A stretch of DNA of 64,000 nucleotides from an uncultured Endozoicomonas sp. (GTDB lineage Bacteria; Pseudomonadota; Gammaproteobacteria; Pseudomonadales; Endozoicomonadaceae). The position numbers were made by a program, and so were the translations under genes. Positions 47,281 to 56,855 of the stretch are shown piece after piece. The notes under the pieces were generated by a model. It did no database searches and was not told the origin of the DNA. It was given only the letters and a program-made list of their open reading frames with translations. The DNA is taken from assembly GCF_947495845.1 (NCBI RefSeq), contig NZ_CANMAO010000016.1, positions 40,042-104,041 of the forward strand. The letters are read 5' to 3'. The first letter of the stretch is position 1; each line of letters opens with the position of its first letter.

Positions 47281-47455
47281 CTTGATAAAGACTCACTTCG
47301 ATCCCACCCACATTACTTACATTGTGGAACTGCCAAATCGCCAACGAAGTCTAGTCCAAAATTTGTGGCACCAATGGATTCTCTGCCCCAGTGTTCAGAC
47401 ATCATCTACACTCATTGTTGTTTATTATCTAACCGACTAAAAAGGAGCTCTGGAG

Positions 47456-48166
47456 ATGAGCAATCCCCTCTCTCTGGATCAATACCAGCGCCCCCTGCTA
47501 TCTCTACCAGATGCCGCTGAATCGGTACTGCTGCATTCCTGTTGCGCACCCTGTGCTGGAGAAGTGATCGAAGCCATCAAGGCATCTGGAATTCATCAGA
47601 CTGTGTTCTTCTACAATCCAAATATTCACCCGCTGGAAGAGTACAAACTCCGCAAGGATGAAAACAAACGACAGTGCGACAAACTATCCATTCCGTTTAT
47701 TGATGCGGATTACGACACCGAGAACTGGTTTCAACGAACCCGTGGTCTTGAGAATGAGCCAGAGCGAGGCCAACGTTGTACCGTTTGTTTTGATATGCGC
47801 TTTGAAAGAACCGCGCTGTATGCCCATGAACATGACTTTTCGGTGATATCCAGCACGTTGGGCATTTCACGCTGGAAGGATATGAACCAGATCAATGACT
47901 GCGGTATTCGCTCCGCCAGCCATTATCCTGACATTCAGTACTGGACCTATAATTGGCGCAAACAAGGGGGCAGCCAGCGGATGATCGAGATTTCCAAGCA
48001 AGAAGCCTTCTATCAACAAGAGTATTGCGGGTGTGTCTACAGTTTGCGGGATACCAACCGCTATCGGCTTTCCAACGGTCGCCCCCGCATTAAACGGTTG
48101 GTGAAATTCTATGGTCAGGAGGCCAATACTGATAACAATGATGACATTATTGTCAAAGTAACCTGA
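47456..48166 (+). CDS. queH: Epoxyqueuosine reductase QueH
   Basis: 236 residues. QueH (DUF208) reduces epoxyqueuosine to queuosine in tRNA, the last step of the pathway, and replaces QueG in many bacteria. Cluster-binding cysteines are visible in [12 protein letters not shown] and RCTVCFDMR, with YCGCVYS near the C-terminus. [10 protein letters not shown] also matches the family. It has GGAG upstream. Confidence 0.93.
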   Translation: MSNPLSLDQYQRPLLSLPDAAESVLLHSCCAPCAGEVIEAIKASGIHQTVFFYNPNIHPLEEYKLRKDENKRQCDKLSIPFIDADYDTENWFQRTRGLENEPERGQRCTVCFDMRFERTALYAHEHDFSVISSTLGISRWKDMNQINDCGIRSASHYPDIQYWTYNWRKQGGSQRMIEISKQEAFYQQEYCGCVYSLRDTNRYRLSNGRPRIKRLVKFYGQEANTDNNDDIIVKVT

Positions 48167-48321
48167 AATCAGAACGGTTCATCGAAAGTATCATCAGCGA
48201 TGATAATATTCCGGGTTATGTATTCATTATGAGGTTAATCAGAAAAAACCACCCTCACGACGTTCATGATTGTTTTTTTACACTGAATCCGATTTTTACT
48301 ATATAGATCAGGCCACAAGCT

Positions 48322-49569
48322 ATGATGCGATTTGTTGCCCCGCTTTCTGGTATGTTCATTTTTGCCTTGGCCAGTGGTTACCTGACCACACTGATCCCAC
48401 TGCGAATCAACGCCAACAGTGGTGATGATTTTCTGGCCGGCTTAATGGGCACTGCCTATTATCTTGGCCTGCTGGCAGGGTCTTTTCGCTCCGAACGCAT
48501 TGTTGCCGCCATTGGCCACATTCGTTCCTTTGCTCTGTTTATGTCCGTGCTTTGCGCTACCGTGCTGAGCCTGGCATTGTCGGAACACACAGCCAGCTGG
48601 TTAGTTCTACGATTTTTGAATGGTATGGCAGTGGCTGGCATTTTTGTCGTAGTGGAATCCTGGCTACTCTGTGAAAGCAATGCTAACAACCGTGGTCGTG
48701 TTTTATCCTTCTACATGGTGTCACTCTACGGCGCTAACGCCATTGGTCAATTATTTGTCGGGGTTCTGGATAGCAGTAGTCTAACGCCGTTTATTCTCAT
48801 TGGTATTCTGCTTTCGTTGTCCATCTTGCCACCAGCCATTAATCGTATTCCTACACCAGAAATTGAGCAGGCATCGACACTGGGTTTTAGAAGACTGTTC
48901 CAACTAACCCCCTCCGGCGTGCTCGGATGTTTCGCGGGCGGGCTGGTGCTCGGTGGGCTTTATTCTTTGCTTCCTATCTATCTGGTCAAACAAAGTGGCA
49001 GCGATGACTATCGGGTAGCACTCTTTCTTGCCATCACGATGCTGGGCGGAATGGCACTGCAGTTTCCCGTGGGTTATCTGTCCGACATTATTGATCGGAG
49101 AAAGGTGCTCATCGCCGTGATGTTGCTGGGCTGTCTGACTTGCATCTGCCTGATTATGACGCCGGATAACAGTTGGCTAAACATCCCTTTACTCTTCCTG
49201 TTTGGTGGCGCTACTTTCACACTGTATCCACTGGCAATCAGCCATGGCTGCGATCACATGCACCCGGATGATATTATTGCCGGAACTCAGGGGTTGCTGT
49301 TGGCATACAGCCTGGGAGCCTGCATCGGCCCTGTCATGGCGTCACTTTCCATGGATTATATTCCAGACGGCTTAATGGCCTATTTCATCGTCACTATGGG
49401 AACGACAGGCGTCTTCTTTCTGGCCAGAATGCCATACCGTCCTGTTATTTACTCCAGCGAAGAACAGCCCTTTGTGCCCGTTACCAGAACAACACCCGTC
49501 ATCGCACAGATTGATCCCCGCTCAGAAATAGAGGAAGCTACAGAAGCACTGAATAAACAAACGACTTGA
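48322..49569 (+). CDS. Major facilitator superfamily transporter
   Basis: 415 residues with about 12 hydrophobic helices and a typical loop motif (LSDIIDRRKVLIAVMLLG between helices 6-7 half). It resembles YcaD-type sugar/drug-like MFS proteins (GYLTTLIPLRINANS, GLMGTAYYLGLLAGS). Substrate not deducible. Monocistronic; a weak terminator follows. Confidence 0.85.
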   Translation: MMRFVAPLSGMFIFALASGYLTTLIPLRINANSGDDFLAGLMGTAYYLGLLAGSFRSERIVAAIGHIRSFALFMSVLCATVLSLALSEHTASWLVLRFLNGMAVAGIFVVVESWLLCESNANNRGRVLSFYMVSLYGANAIGQLFVGVLDSSSLTPFILIGILLSLSILPPAINRIPTPEIEQASTLGFRRLFQLTPSGVLGCFAGGLVLGGLYSLLPIYLVKQSGSDDYRVALFLAITMLGGMALQFPVGYLSDIIDRRKVLIAVMLLGCLTCICLIMTPDNSWLNIPLLFLFGGATFTLYPLAISHGCDHMHPDDIIAGTQGLLLAYSLGACIGPVMASLSMDYIPDGLMAYFIVTMGTTGVFFLARMPYRPVIYSSEEQPFVPVTRTTPVIAQIDPRSEIEEATEALNKQTT

Positions 49570-49587
49570 GTCTTTTAGAAATAAAAA

Positions 49588-49612
49588 ACCCCTGCCGAAG
49601 CAAGGGTTCTTA
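49588..49612 (+). terminator. Weak terminator after the MFS gene
   Basis: AACCCCTGC and GCAAGGGTT pair at 8 of 9 positions around CGAA, followed by CTTAG rather than a long T run. Plausible but not strong. Confidence 0.5.
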
Positions 49613-49741
49613 GCTGCCGAACAGCAATGGTCTTTTTATTGTTATTGGGTGGAGGTTATTCTTTTAACCCGGCGCTGACACTGAATCATTCTTATTGTCC
49701 GCTATGCCGGTTCGGCTTCCACTCAATCGACAACTGAATCT

Positions 49742-49779
49742 TACGTAGTTTCCGAAATAAATTAATTGATCCAGATCAA
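49742..49779. promoter_or_regulatory. FNR/ANR-type box in a gap between two convergent genes
   Basis: TTGATCCAGATCAA at 49766-49779 matches TTGAT-N4-ATCAA exactly. Twelve bases of TACGTAGTTTCC start 24 bp earlier, and the same pair at the same spacing is found at 55002-55039. The flanking genes (MFS ending 49569, SDR ending 50111) both point toward this 541-bp gap, so no annotated start is downstream. A 9-bp stem (TTTTTGCGA with TCGCAAAAA, 49782-49826) follows directly and then TCATTTTT. Could drive a small RNA; no other gene seen in the gap apart from element family F. Confidence 0.55.
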
Positions 49780-49940
49780 TTTTTTTGCGACTAATCCGGA
49801 TCAACACCTATTTCTATTCGCAAAAATCATTTTTCCCGGCTACGTAGCAAGTCTCTTCCAATATGAAGTGAACCTGAACGCAGTATAGTAATTCACTGTT
49901 CAAATCGTTCGACACGGAATAAGGTTTGTAAATACCCGAT

Positions 49941-50070
49941 CATATGAAATCGCATATTTCTAGCTTAGTGGCATAGTCACGATGCAAGACACATCGGAGT
50001 GAGCATAACCTTTACGCCCTGTGGGTGGTAGCTATGTGATCGTAGATGTAACGCCGCAGAGTGGTTGGCC
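49941..50070. repeat. Diverged element, family F, copy 1, with the family A insertion module
   Basis: About 130 bp similar in inverse to 55059-55223 (ATGAAATCG, GTGGCATAGTCAC, GAGCATA and GTAGCTATGTGA, then AACGCCGCAGAGTGGTTGGCC). It carries CCTTTACGCCCTGTGGGTGG, an insertion related to that in family A copy 1 (TTTATGCCCTGTGGGTA). Ends are ragged. Confidence 0.7.
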
Positions 50071-50110
50071 TGTTGGTAACGCCTCTTAGATTAAAAACTG
50101 CAGAATCGAG

Positions 50111-50920
50111 TTAAAGGTGCTTTTTCAGCACCGCTTCAATAACCTCAACAACACCATCATTCTTCGCTTCGTTAAGAGCATCAGGATGGGGCGACGAAAA
50201 AGCACCAATATCATTATCAAAATACAGCCCTGACGCACTAGAAAATTCCTCACTCAACGCTGCACGACAGAGAATGTCTACGCCAATAGAGAGATCCTTA
50301 CCAGCCACACCAAAACCTTCTTTAACCATTTTGCTGGCCAACATAGAGCCCGGATTCACAGCAATTATAGTCGGCCCTTGTTCACCAAGTGACTGTGCCA
50401 TTGCCCGAGACCACATGGTCAGTGCCAGTTTGCTCTGGGCATAGGCAGTAAAATCATCATTGATATGAACATTACCTGCTAACGCCTCCAGGTTGACTGC
50501 ATCCTGCGCAGCAGATGACAGGTTAACCACCCGTGAAGATGCATCAAGCAGCGGCATCAATTTTTGTGTCAGTCGATACGGCGCAATAGTGTTAACAACG
50601 AACCGACTATCCAAACCGTCTTCAGTAATGGGTGATGGTATTTTGAAAACGCCAGCGTTATTTATGATGATATCCAGATGGCTGTGATGTTGTGCAATGG
50701 CATCTGCCAGCTGATCAACACTGGCGAGTATGGATAAATCAGCAGAGAACTGCTCAACAGGGCCCGCGCCCTTGATTTGAGAAAGCTCGTTGGCTATTGC
50801 CATTAATTTGTCAGTATTACGACCATGCAATAGTACAGAGTGTCCCATTGCAGCCAGAGCTTTTGCAGTTTCAGCTCCGATTCCATCGGTAGCACCGGTG
50901 ATCAGAATTTTCTTTTGCAT
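50111..50920 (-). CDS. Short-chain dehydrogenase/reductase
   Basis: 269 residues. TGATDGIGAETAKALA cofactor loop, NNAGVFK, the Ser in VNLSSAAQDAV and YAQSK (Tyr about 165). The insert after the Ser and the long helix between resemble the WW-domain-oxidoreductase/retinol-dehydrogenase-like SDRs. Substrate unknown. Adjacent to a nitroreductase gene in the same direction (113 bp); both lie near the divergent LysR regulator. Confidence 0.85.
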   Translation of the reverse strand: MQKKILITGATDGIGAETAKALAAMGHSVLLHGRNTDKLMAIANELSQIKGAGPVEQFSADLSILASVDQLADAIAQHHSHLDIIINNAGVFKIPSPITEDGLDSRFVVNTIAPYRLTQKLMPLLDASSRVVNLSSAAQDAVNLEALAGNVHINDDFTAYAQSKLALTMWSRAMAQSLGEQGPTIIAVNPGSMLASKMVKEGFGVAGKDLSIGVDILCRAALSEEFSSASGLYFDNDIGAFSSPHPDALNEAKNDGVVEVIEAVLKKHL

Positions 50921-50986
50921 GGTGGCCTGCTTAATGTGAATGCATTAAATTTATAATTTTAGTCGATAGGGTTATTTACGACAGAA

Positions 50987-51020
50987 ACCCTCTGATGTTT
51001 CAAGAAAAACATCAGAGGGT
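50987..51020. terminator. Stem-loop after the nitroreductase gene
   Basis: ACCCTCTGATGTTT and AAACATCAGAGGGT form a perfect 14-bp stem with a 6-nt loop. Read on the minus strand the T tract is short. It lies between the nitroreductase stop and the SDR start. Confidence 0.65.
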
Positions 51021-51032
51021 GCAACAGCACAA

Positions 51033-51692
51033 TCACAGAACGGTGATGACATCTTCCAAAGCAAGACGGGCTTTTGGCTTGCCAAAATTATAGTCTTCCA
51101 GTTCCAGCGGGTAGCCCATGGCGAGAGCAACTTCACAAACATAGCCACCCAATTCGTCTTTAAACAGTTCACTGATCATCTCAGGATCCACTCCCTCCAT
51201 TGGCGTAGAGTGAATCCCCAGACGGGCTAGTGTGTGCATAATATTGCCAAGTGCCAGATAGACCTGAGCTTTTGTCCAGTTTCCATTAAAGCCATGGTCG
51301 TCTGTATTGGACTCTGCAAAGGTGTAAGCACCATTCAAGAAATCATCGTACATTTCACTGGGCAGATGGCCGGAGCTGACCTCGACATCCACCACTTTTC
51401 GGTATTGCTCTTTGGTGTAATTAGGATTGTAAGCCAACAGCAAGGTATGGGACGCTTCTTTGGCATGAGGCTGATTAAACTGGTGCTTGTTCACAAATGT
51501 ATCATGCAAGCGCTGTTTTGCCCCGTCGCTTTCAACAATAATAAACTTCCATGGCTGAGAATTAATGGAAGACGGAGAAAGACGCAGCGCTTCTTTGATA
51601 ATCGCCATATCGTCACCAGAAATTCGCTTGCTCACGTCGTATTTCTTGGTGGTATAACGCTTATTCAGTTCGCTGATGATTGGGTGAGACAT
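51033..51692 (-). CDS. NAD(P)H-dependent nitroreductase, NfsB-like
   Basis: 219 residues. FMN-binding signature: YTTKKYDVSKRI at the start (Arg-X-X-X-Lys type), SPSSINSQPWKFIIVES, and GIHSTPMEGVDPEMISELF, followed by VCEVALAMGYPL. NfsB-type enzymes reduce nitro groups and quinones with two-electron transfer. Divergent from the LysR regulator at 51835, which is a likely controller. Confidence 0.9.
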   Translation of the reverse strand: MSHPIISELNKRYTTKKYDVSKRISGDDMAIIKEALRLSPSSINSQPWKFIIVESDGAKQRLHDTFVNKHQFNQPHAKEASHTLLLAYNPNYTKEQYRKVVDVEVSSGHLPSEMYDDFLNGAYTFAESNTDDHGFNGNWTKAQVYLALGNIMHTLARLGIHSTPMEGVDPEMISELFKDELGGYVCEVALAMGYPLELEDYNFGKPKARLALEDVITVL

Positions 51693-51834
51693 TGAGATAA
51701 TCCAACTTCAAGGGATGATGCGCATACATTACCACTCTCTTTTCCTCCTATTGAGCCCATCTCCGCAAAATCAGTTTCAATGAATTATGTATAATAATGA
51801 GATTTCTTCTGGTGGCATTTAGTCATGTTGTCGT

Positions 51835-52734
51835 ATGAATATTGATCACATCCGTTTGTTTGTTCGAGTCGCTGCCACCAACAATATCAGTAAAGCAGGG
51901 CAGGAGTTGAGACTCTCTCCTGCCGTTGCCAGTTCTTACATCACCAGATTGGAAGAAGAGCTGGGTGTTCGGCTCGTGCACCGAACCACCCGGAAAGTCT
52001 CTCTGACCGAGGAAGGGATTGCATTTCTTCCTTATGCTGAAGAGGTACTGGCCAGTGTTGAATTGGCTCTGACATCCGTGGGTTCCGGCCGCTATACACC
52101 CAGAGGAGTGCTGCGCATTACTGCTCCGGCATCGTTTGGCTATATGCACCTGGTGCCAGGTTTGAAAGGTTTTTTAGAACTCTATCCGGATATCTCGATT
52201 GATTTGAATTTAAGCGACACCGTTGTTGATATTGTTGCTGGCGGGTTTGATGTCGCTATCCGCAGTGCAGCCTTAAAAGACTCTACATTGATAGCCAGAG
52301 CATTGGCGCCAGATCGTCGGATTATTTGTGCATCTCCAGACTATATAAAAAAGCAAGGTGCACCAGAAACTCCTGAAGATCTTAAAAATCACGACTGCGT
52401 TATTCTATCAGGCATAGACAACTGGTCATTCAAGACTCCGGAAGGTGACACCCATGTAAAAATTTCAGGCCGTTTGCATCTGGATAATGGCAGCGCCATG
52501 CGCGAGGCCAGTGTGGAAGGGCTTGGTTTGTCACTCAACTCCACCTGGAGTGTTTACAAGCAACTCAAGCGGGGAACGCTGATTCAGGTGTTGAAAGACT
52601 ATCCTCTGATCAGCGGTTCTTCAATATGGGCGGTGTACCCAAGCTCACGACAAGTGTCTCCAAAGGTGAAAGCCTTTATTGACTATTTTCACCACTTGTT
52701 CGGCACACCACCCTACTGGGATTACCAAGAGTAA
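51835..52734 (+). CDS. LysR-family transcriptional regulator
   Basis: 299 residues, normal for the family. The N-terminal winged helix-turn-helix is MNIDHIRLFVRVAATNNISKAGQEL followed by SPAVASSYITRLEEELGVRLVHRTTRKV. The effector domain follows from residue 90. LysR proteins usually act on a divergent neighbour, here the nitroreductase (142-bp shared gap). It overlaps the stop of the radical SAM gene by 13 bp in the convergent orientation. Confidence 0.93.
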   Translation: MNIDHIRLFVRVAATNNISKAGQELRLSPAVASSYITRLEEELGVRLVHRTTRKVSLTEEGIAFLPYAEEVLASVELALTSVGSGRYTPRGVLRITAPASFGYMHLVPGLKGFLELYPDISIDLNLSDTVVDIVAGGFDVAIRSAALKDSTLIARALAPDRRIICASPDYIKKQGAPETPEDLKNHDCVILSGIDNWSFKTPEGDTHVKISGRLHLDNGSAMREASVEGLGLSLNSTWSVYKQLKRGTLIQVLKDYPLISGSSIWAVYPSSRQVSPKVKAFIDYFHHLFGTPPYWDYQE

Positions 52735-53600
52735 GTTTCGATCACTTCTTTTTTCGTCACCGGATTATTGGCAATATGAAAATTAACCCGCTCCAGAAAG
52801 GCATCCCGCGCTTGAGGTAACATTCCCCGCATGGGAGAAATATTATTGCCGTGGTCTCCCCAGTAATAGCAGGGAAAGTCACCCAAATTTTCCAGTAAAT
52901 ATTTCTCCTCTTCCAATACCTGGAGAGGGGATGGCATCAAAAACTCTCCCCGTCGCACTTCCTCTTCCATCTCAGTACCCGGCTGTATTGCCAGTGCCAT
53001 AGGCGCTATCTCATCTGGCCGCATTTCATTGACCAGACGGGTGGTTTCCTCAATATGCTCTTTTGAACGCTCACGACCACCTAACCCAAAGATAAACGAC
53101 GCAAGTACACGAACCCCGGCTTCACGGGCTTTTGCCATGCCTTCCAACATCCGCTCACGGTTCATGCCCCGTTTGTTGATTCGCTCGATAATCACCGGAT
53201 TTCCAGACTCCAAACCGGTATAAACCATGGAGAGACCTGCAGCCTTCAAAGCTTTCAATTCATCAACCGACTTACGACGAAGGTCATTAAACCCTGCATA
53301 CATGGCAATATTCTGAATTTCTGGAAACGTGTCGGTAATCTTTTCCAGAATCTTCAGCAACTTCTCAGTAGGGATGACCAGTACATTGCCATCCACCAAA
53401 AACATGGATTCAACTTTTGGGTAATAACGACGGGCGGCATCAATATCCTGAAAAATGTCATCCAGCTCTCGTATCCGAAATGTTTTATCCCGGAACATGC
53501 TGCAGAAAGTACAGGTATTGATTGAGCAACCCACAGTCACTTGTATCAAGACACTCTCGGCTTCAGGCCATGGTCGATATACTTTGCCCTCAAAACGCAT
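52722..53600 (-). CDS. Radical SAM protein with CX4CX2C cluster motif
   Basis: 292 residues. The cluster site is TVGCSINTCTFCSMF, with four residues between the first two cysteines rather than the classic three. A fold of the radical SAM barrel follows: SMFLVDGNVL, NIAMYAGFNDLRRK, LSMVYTGLESGNP and VLASFIFGLGGRE. The FGLGG and ESGNP segments are typical. This spacing is known in a subfamily of radical SAM proteins; the reaction is unknown. Convergent with the LysR gene. Confidence 0.85.
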   Translation of the reverse strand: MRFEGKVYRPWPEAESVLIQVTVGCSINTCTFCSMFRDKTFRIRELDDIFQDIDAARRYYPKVESMFLVDGNVLVIPTEKLLKILEKITDTFPEIQNIAMYAGFNDLRRKSVDELKALKAAGLSMVYTGLESGNPVIIERINKRGMNRERMLEGMAKAREAGVRVLASFIFGLGGRERSKEHIEETTRLVNEMRPDEIAPMALAIQPGTEMEEEVRRGEFLMPSPLQVLEEEKYLLENLGDFPCYYWGDHGNNISPMRGMLPQARDAFLERVNFHIANNPVTKKEVIETYSW

Positions 53601-53801
53601 TTATCTTCTCCAAAAAAAGGCCAGCTCCTGAGTCAGGTTCTGCATGCCTTATGTAACCTGAAGATTAATACTTTCTTCTCCAACAAAAGATCCCTTTTTA
53701 ATGGAATCAGTTTTCAGTAAATATTGATAATAGGTCGAGACAATGCCCGCACGTTATGCGTACCATCTCATGTCTAACTTAAACTAATCGACGGAAAACC
53801 A

Positions 53802-54785
53802 ATGATCACTCTGGCTGTAATCGGAACTAACTGGATATCCAACAAGTTCGTTGATGCTGCCCTGCAAAGCGAACGATTTAGCCTTCAGGCCGTTTACTCT
53901 CGCTCTATCGACTCTGCAAAAACATTCGCTTCGAGCCTGCAATCTTCAGACTGTCTCTATTTTGATGATTTACAGGCTTTGGCTGAAGAGCCGTTGGTGC
54001 AGACTGTCTATATTGCTTCACCCAATAGCCTTCATTGCGAGCAGGCCTGCTTGATGATGCAACATGGCAAACATGTGATTTGTGAAAAGCCCATCGCTTC
54101 TAATGTTCATGAAGCAAAAAAAATGTATCAAGTAGCCAGAGACAATGGCGTGATTTTGCTTGAAGCGTTCAAAACAGAATTTTTGCCCAACTTCATCGCA
54201 CTTAAGCGACATCTGGCCGATGTCGGCAGACTTCGTCATGTTTTCCTCAGTTACTGCCAGTATTCCTCTCGCTACCAAAAGTACCTTGATGGAGAAAACC
54301 CGAATACGTTTAATCCCTCTTTTTCTAACGGTTCCATCATGGACATTGGCTACTACTGTGTTGCGGCAGCCATTTCTTTGTTTGGTAAGCCTGATTCAGT
54401 CTCTGCCTCAGCCTGCCTGTTAGATTCCGGTGTAGATGCTCAGGGTTCGGTTCTGTTGAACTACCCCGATTTCATCGTGACGATTCAGCATTCCAAAGTA
54501 TCCGATGGTCTTATTAGCAGTGAAATTCAGGGAGAAGGTGGTTCAATTATTCTTCCTCTTTTCTCCGAATGCCCTGGTTTTGACGTTGTAAAAAGAGGAT
54601 GTCCAGCCACCACGCACTCTGTTGAGCAAGCAGCTAACTCGATGCTCTATGAAGCTCAGGCTTTTGCTCGCCAGATTGATGAATCGAACATGCCAGAAGA
54701 GATGATTCAACGCTCCCTATCCGTCGCAGAAGTTATTACTGAGATCCGTCGTCAAACAGGTGTTGTCTTTCCTTCGGACAACTGA
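53802..54785 (+). CDS. Gfo/Idh/MocA-family oxidoreductase
   Basis: 327 residues. N-terminal Rossmann fold (LAVIGTNWISNKFVDAAL), YIASPNSLHCEQACLMMQHGKHVICEKP with the Lys of the EKP motif, then the C-terminal alpha/beta domain (MDIGYYCVAAAISLFGKP). Family members oxidise sugars or related polyols with NAD(P). Alone here; 620 bp of repeat-bearing, gene-free DNA follows. Confidence 0.9.
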   Translation: MITLAVIGTNWISNKFVDAALQSERFSLQAVYSRSIDSAKTFASSLQSSDCLYFDDLQALAEEPLVQTVYIASPNSLHCEQACLMMQHGKHVICEKPIASNVHEAKKMYQVARDNGVILLEAFKTEFLPNFIALKRHLADVGRLRHVFLSYCQYSSRYQKYLDGENPNTFNPSFSNGSIMDIGYYCVAAAISLFGKPDSVSASACLLDSGVDAQGSVLLNYPDFIVTIQHSKVSDGLISSEIQGEGGSIILPLFSECPGFDVVKRGCPATTHSVEQAANSMLYEAQAFARQIDESNMPEEMIQRSLSVAEVITEIRRQTGVVFPSDN

Positions 54786-55001
54786 AAGATGAAAAACTTG
54801 GCACTAAAAATTCCAACACAAGAAAAAACCTCACACAAGGCAAGGCAGCGGCTGTTAGAAAACAGCAAGAGAACGTTTTTTATTTTTATCGGACGGTATT
54901 TATACTTTATCTGAGCAGGCGAACAATTTTGTTTATTCCATCAGCCCGTCTCAGTGAATCCCTTCATGATTCGGTAAGCACCAAAACAACACCTCAGATA
55001 A

Positions 55002-55039
55002 TACGTACTTTCCACCACTCACTAATTGATCTAGATCAC
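55002..55039. promoter_or_regulatory. FNR/ANR-like box, second copy of the TACGTA block
   Basis: TACGTACTTTCC (55002-55013), nine bases, then TAATTGATCTAGATCAC (55023-55039). The box has one mismatch to TTGAT-N4-ATCAA (final C). The spacing is identical to the site at 49742. TATAAG at 55056-55061 could be a -10. The 620-bp gap (54786-55406) also holds element family F copy 2 (55059-55223); the rest is AT-rich and without recognisable features. The gene it may control is the rhomboid at 55407. Confidence 0.5.
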
Positions 55040-55058
55040 GCTTTCAGTATCCACCTAT

Positions 55059-55223
55059 AAGTAGTTGACCAAATGAAATCATATTTTCTGAGCAAGTGGC
55101 CAGTCACTCTACTGCGTTACAACTCTGGTCACATAGCTACGGCTATGCTCCCGTCGTTGTGCCTTGCATAGTAACTGTCCACTCACCCAGTAATATTCGA
55201 TTTCATCTGCACAACTACTTATC
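55059..55223. repeat. Inverted-repeat element, family F, copy 2
   Basis: 165 bp with imperfect ends: TAAGTAGTTGACCAAATGAAAT at left, and TAAGTAGTTGTGCAGATGAAAT when the right end is inverted. It carries the CATAGCTACGGCTATG hairpin core also seen in family A. It begins 20 bp after the FNR-like box. No coding capacity. Confidence 0.82.
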
Positions 55224-55406
55224 AGAAATCGTTCTTTGCAGGAGAATGTAGGTAATAGAACCGCTCCAATCTCTTACAAAACCAACAGAAATCTCTGTTT
55301 TAAGCCACCATTTATCGGTTGGAGATGGCAATGTAATAACTTTGTAAGGCAGAATGTCTGAATAAAAACAAATGGCAGCTAAAAGGAATTTTAAGGAGTA
55401 ACGCCA

Positions 55407-56855
55407 GTGGTCGTTCTGCCCAGTGAGAAAAAAATAAATTGGCAGCGCCCTCCCTGGGTTTTATTAGGGATTGTACTGCTGAATGTCGTCATATTCTTTG
55501 CCTACCAGTCCAGCGATAATGAGAAGTATTATGAGGCCTTGTCACTCTATGATGAGATGAGGTTCATTGATACAGAAGCTGAAGACTATCTGACTTATCT
55601 GCAGGAAAAGGGTTTTTCGAAAGATGAGCCTCTGAACTACGCCGAGTATGTAAATCTTTTTGAGGAAGACCCCGAGCTCCTCACCAATGTTCTGCTGATG
55701 GATCGAGGCTTTTATCACTGGTTGGCGGATAACCGAAAAAACTGGTCCGAGGCGGACTTCAAAATCTGGTCTGACTCACGTCTTGCCGTCGAAAATCAGC
55801 TGACGTCTATTTCATCCTATGCATTTGGTTTAACACCGAAAGAGTTGAGTATCACCACGCTACTCAGCCATCAGTTTATGCATGGTGGTTTCATGCACAT
55901 ACTGGGCAATATGATCTTTCTTGTGATTTGTGGTTTTGCCGTCGAAGCGGCTCTTGGCAGCATTCGTTTCCTGATTTTTTATTTGCTTTGCGGTATTGGC
56001 GGCGGATTACTGTTTGCCGGCCTTGAGCTCTATTCCGGTAGCGGTAGCACGCCATTGGTCGGAGCCTCTGGCTCAATTTCCGGCGTGATGGCGATGTATC
56101 TGGCACTGTTCCGATTAAAGAAAATTGAGTTTTTCTATTGGGCCTTTGTGTTTGTCGGATACTTTCGAGCTCCGGCACTTCTGATATTGCCGTTTTACAT
56201 CGGCAAAGAAGTGTTCAGTTTTCTTTCAGAAACCCAAAGCTCTGTCGCCTATATGGCACACACGGGTGGTTTTGTTACCGGTGGCATACTGGTAGCCCTT
56301 GCGCTGGCGTTAAAAAGCGAAAGCATTGATCATGATTATCTCGAGCAGGATCAGAATATCGATCCTTATCGGGAAAAACTCGACAAAGTCTATCGGCTGA
56401 TTGATGACTTCCAATTCGGCCCTGCCCAAAAGGCAGTGACTGCGTTACTTTCAGAGTCTGGCCAACGGACAGAACTGTTATTAATTCAGATTAATCTACT
56501 TAAAGTCGACGGTGGCCCTGCCTATCAGATAGCCGTCAATCGTCTGTTAAACAGTTCTGGCTACGATACAGAACTCGTGCAGGCACAGCTGAGAATCTGG
56601 CAGCAGCTGGATGACGAAACAAAAGCCAGATTAAGTGCCGAACAACAAATACAGCTTGGATTAAGATTGCTGGAAGCTCTGGCTTTAACGCCCGTTGAGG
56701 CCATCATCAAACCATTATTGAAACAAGAACAAAAAGAACCAATGCTGGCCAAATTACTGACCAAGTTGTCTAACCGTTATCGCCAGCAGGATGAAATTGC
56801 CAAAGCCAAACAGTATCAACAACTGGCCGAGCAATTATCACAGGGGGTGAGCTGA
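55407..56855 (+). CDS. Rhomboid intramembrane protease with a large luminal loop and C-terminal helical domain
   Basis: 482 residues from a GTG with AAGGAG eight bases upstream. One N-terminal helix (residues about 14-31) is followed by about 110 residues of charged sequence, then the rhomboid core: HQFMHGGFMHILGNMIFL, LVGASGSISGVMAMYL (Ser about 220) and MAHTGGFVTGGIL (His about 283). After about residue 310 a helical, TPR-like region runs to the end. A membrane serine protease. It shares an overlapping stop/start (TGATG) with the next gene, so the two are translationally coupled. Confidence 0.9.
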   Translation: MVVLPSEKKINWQRPPWVLLGIVLLNVVIFFAYQSSDNEKYYEALSLYDEMRFIDTEAEDYLTYLQEKGFSKDEPLNYAEYVNLFEEDPELLTNVLLMDRGFYHWLADNRKNWSEADFKIWSDSRLAVENQLTSISSYAFGLTPKELSITTLLSHQFMHGGFMHILGNMIFLVICGFAVEAALGSIRFLIFYLLCGIGGGLLFAGLELYSGSGSTPLVGASGSISGVMAMYLALFRLKKIEFFYWAFVFVGYFRAPALLILPFYIGKEVFSFLSETQSSVAYMAHTGGFVTGGILVALALALKSESIDHDYLEQDQNIDPYREKLDKVYRLIDDFQFGPAQKAVTALLSESGQRTELLLIQINLLKVDGGPAYQIAVNRLLNSSGYDTELVQAQLRIWQQLDDETKARLSAEQQIQLGLRLLEALALTPVEAIIKPLLKQEQKEPMLAKLLTKLSNRYRQQDEIAKAKQYQQLAEQLSQGVS

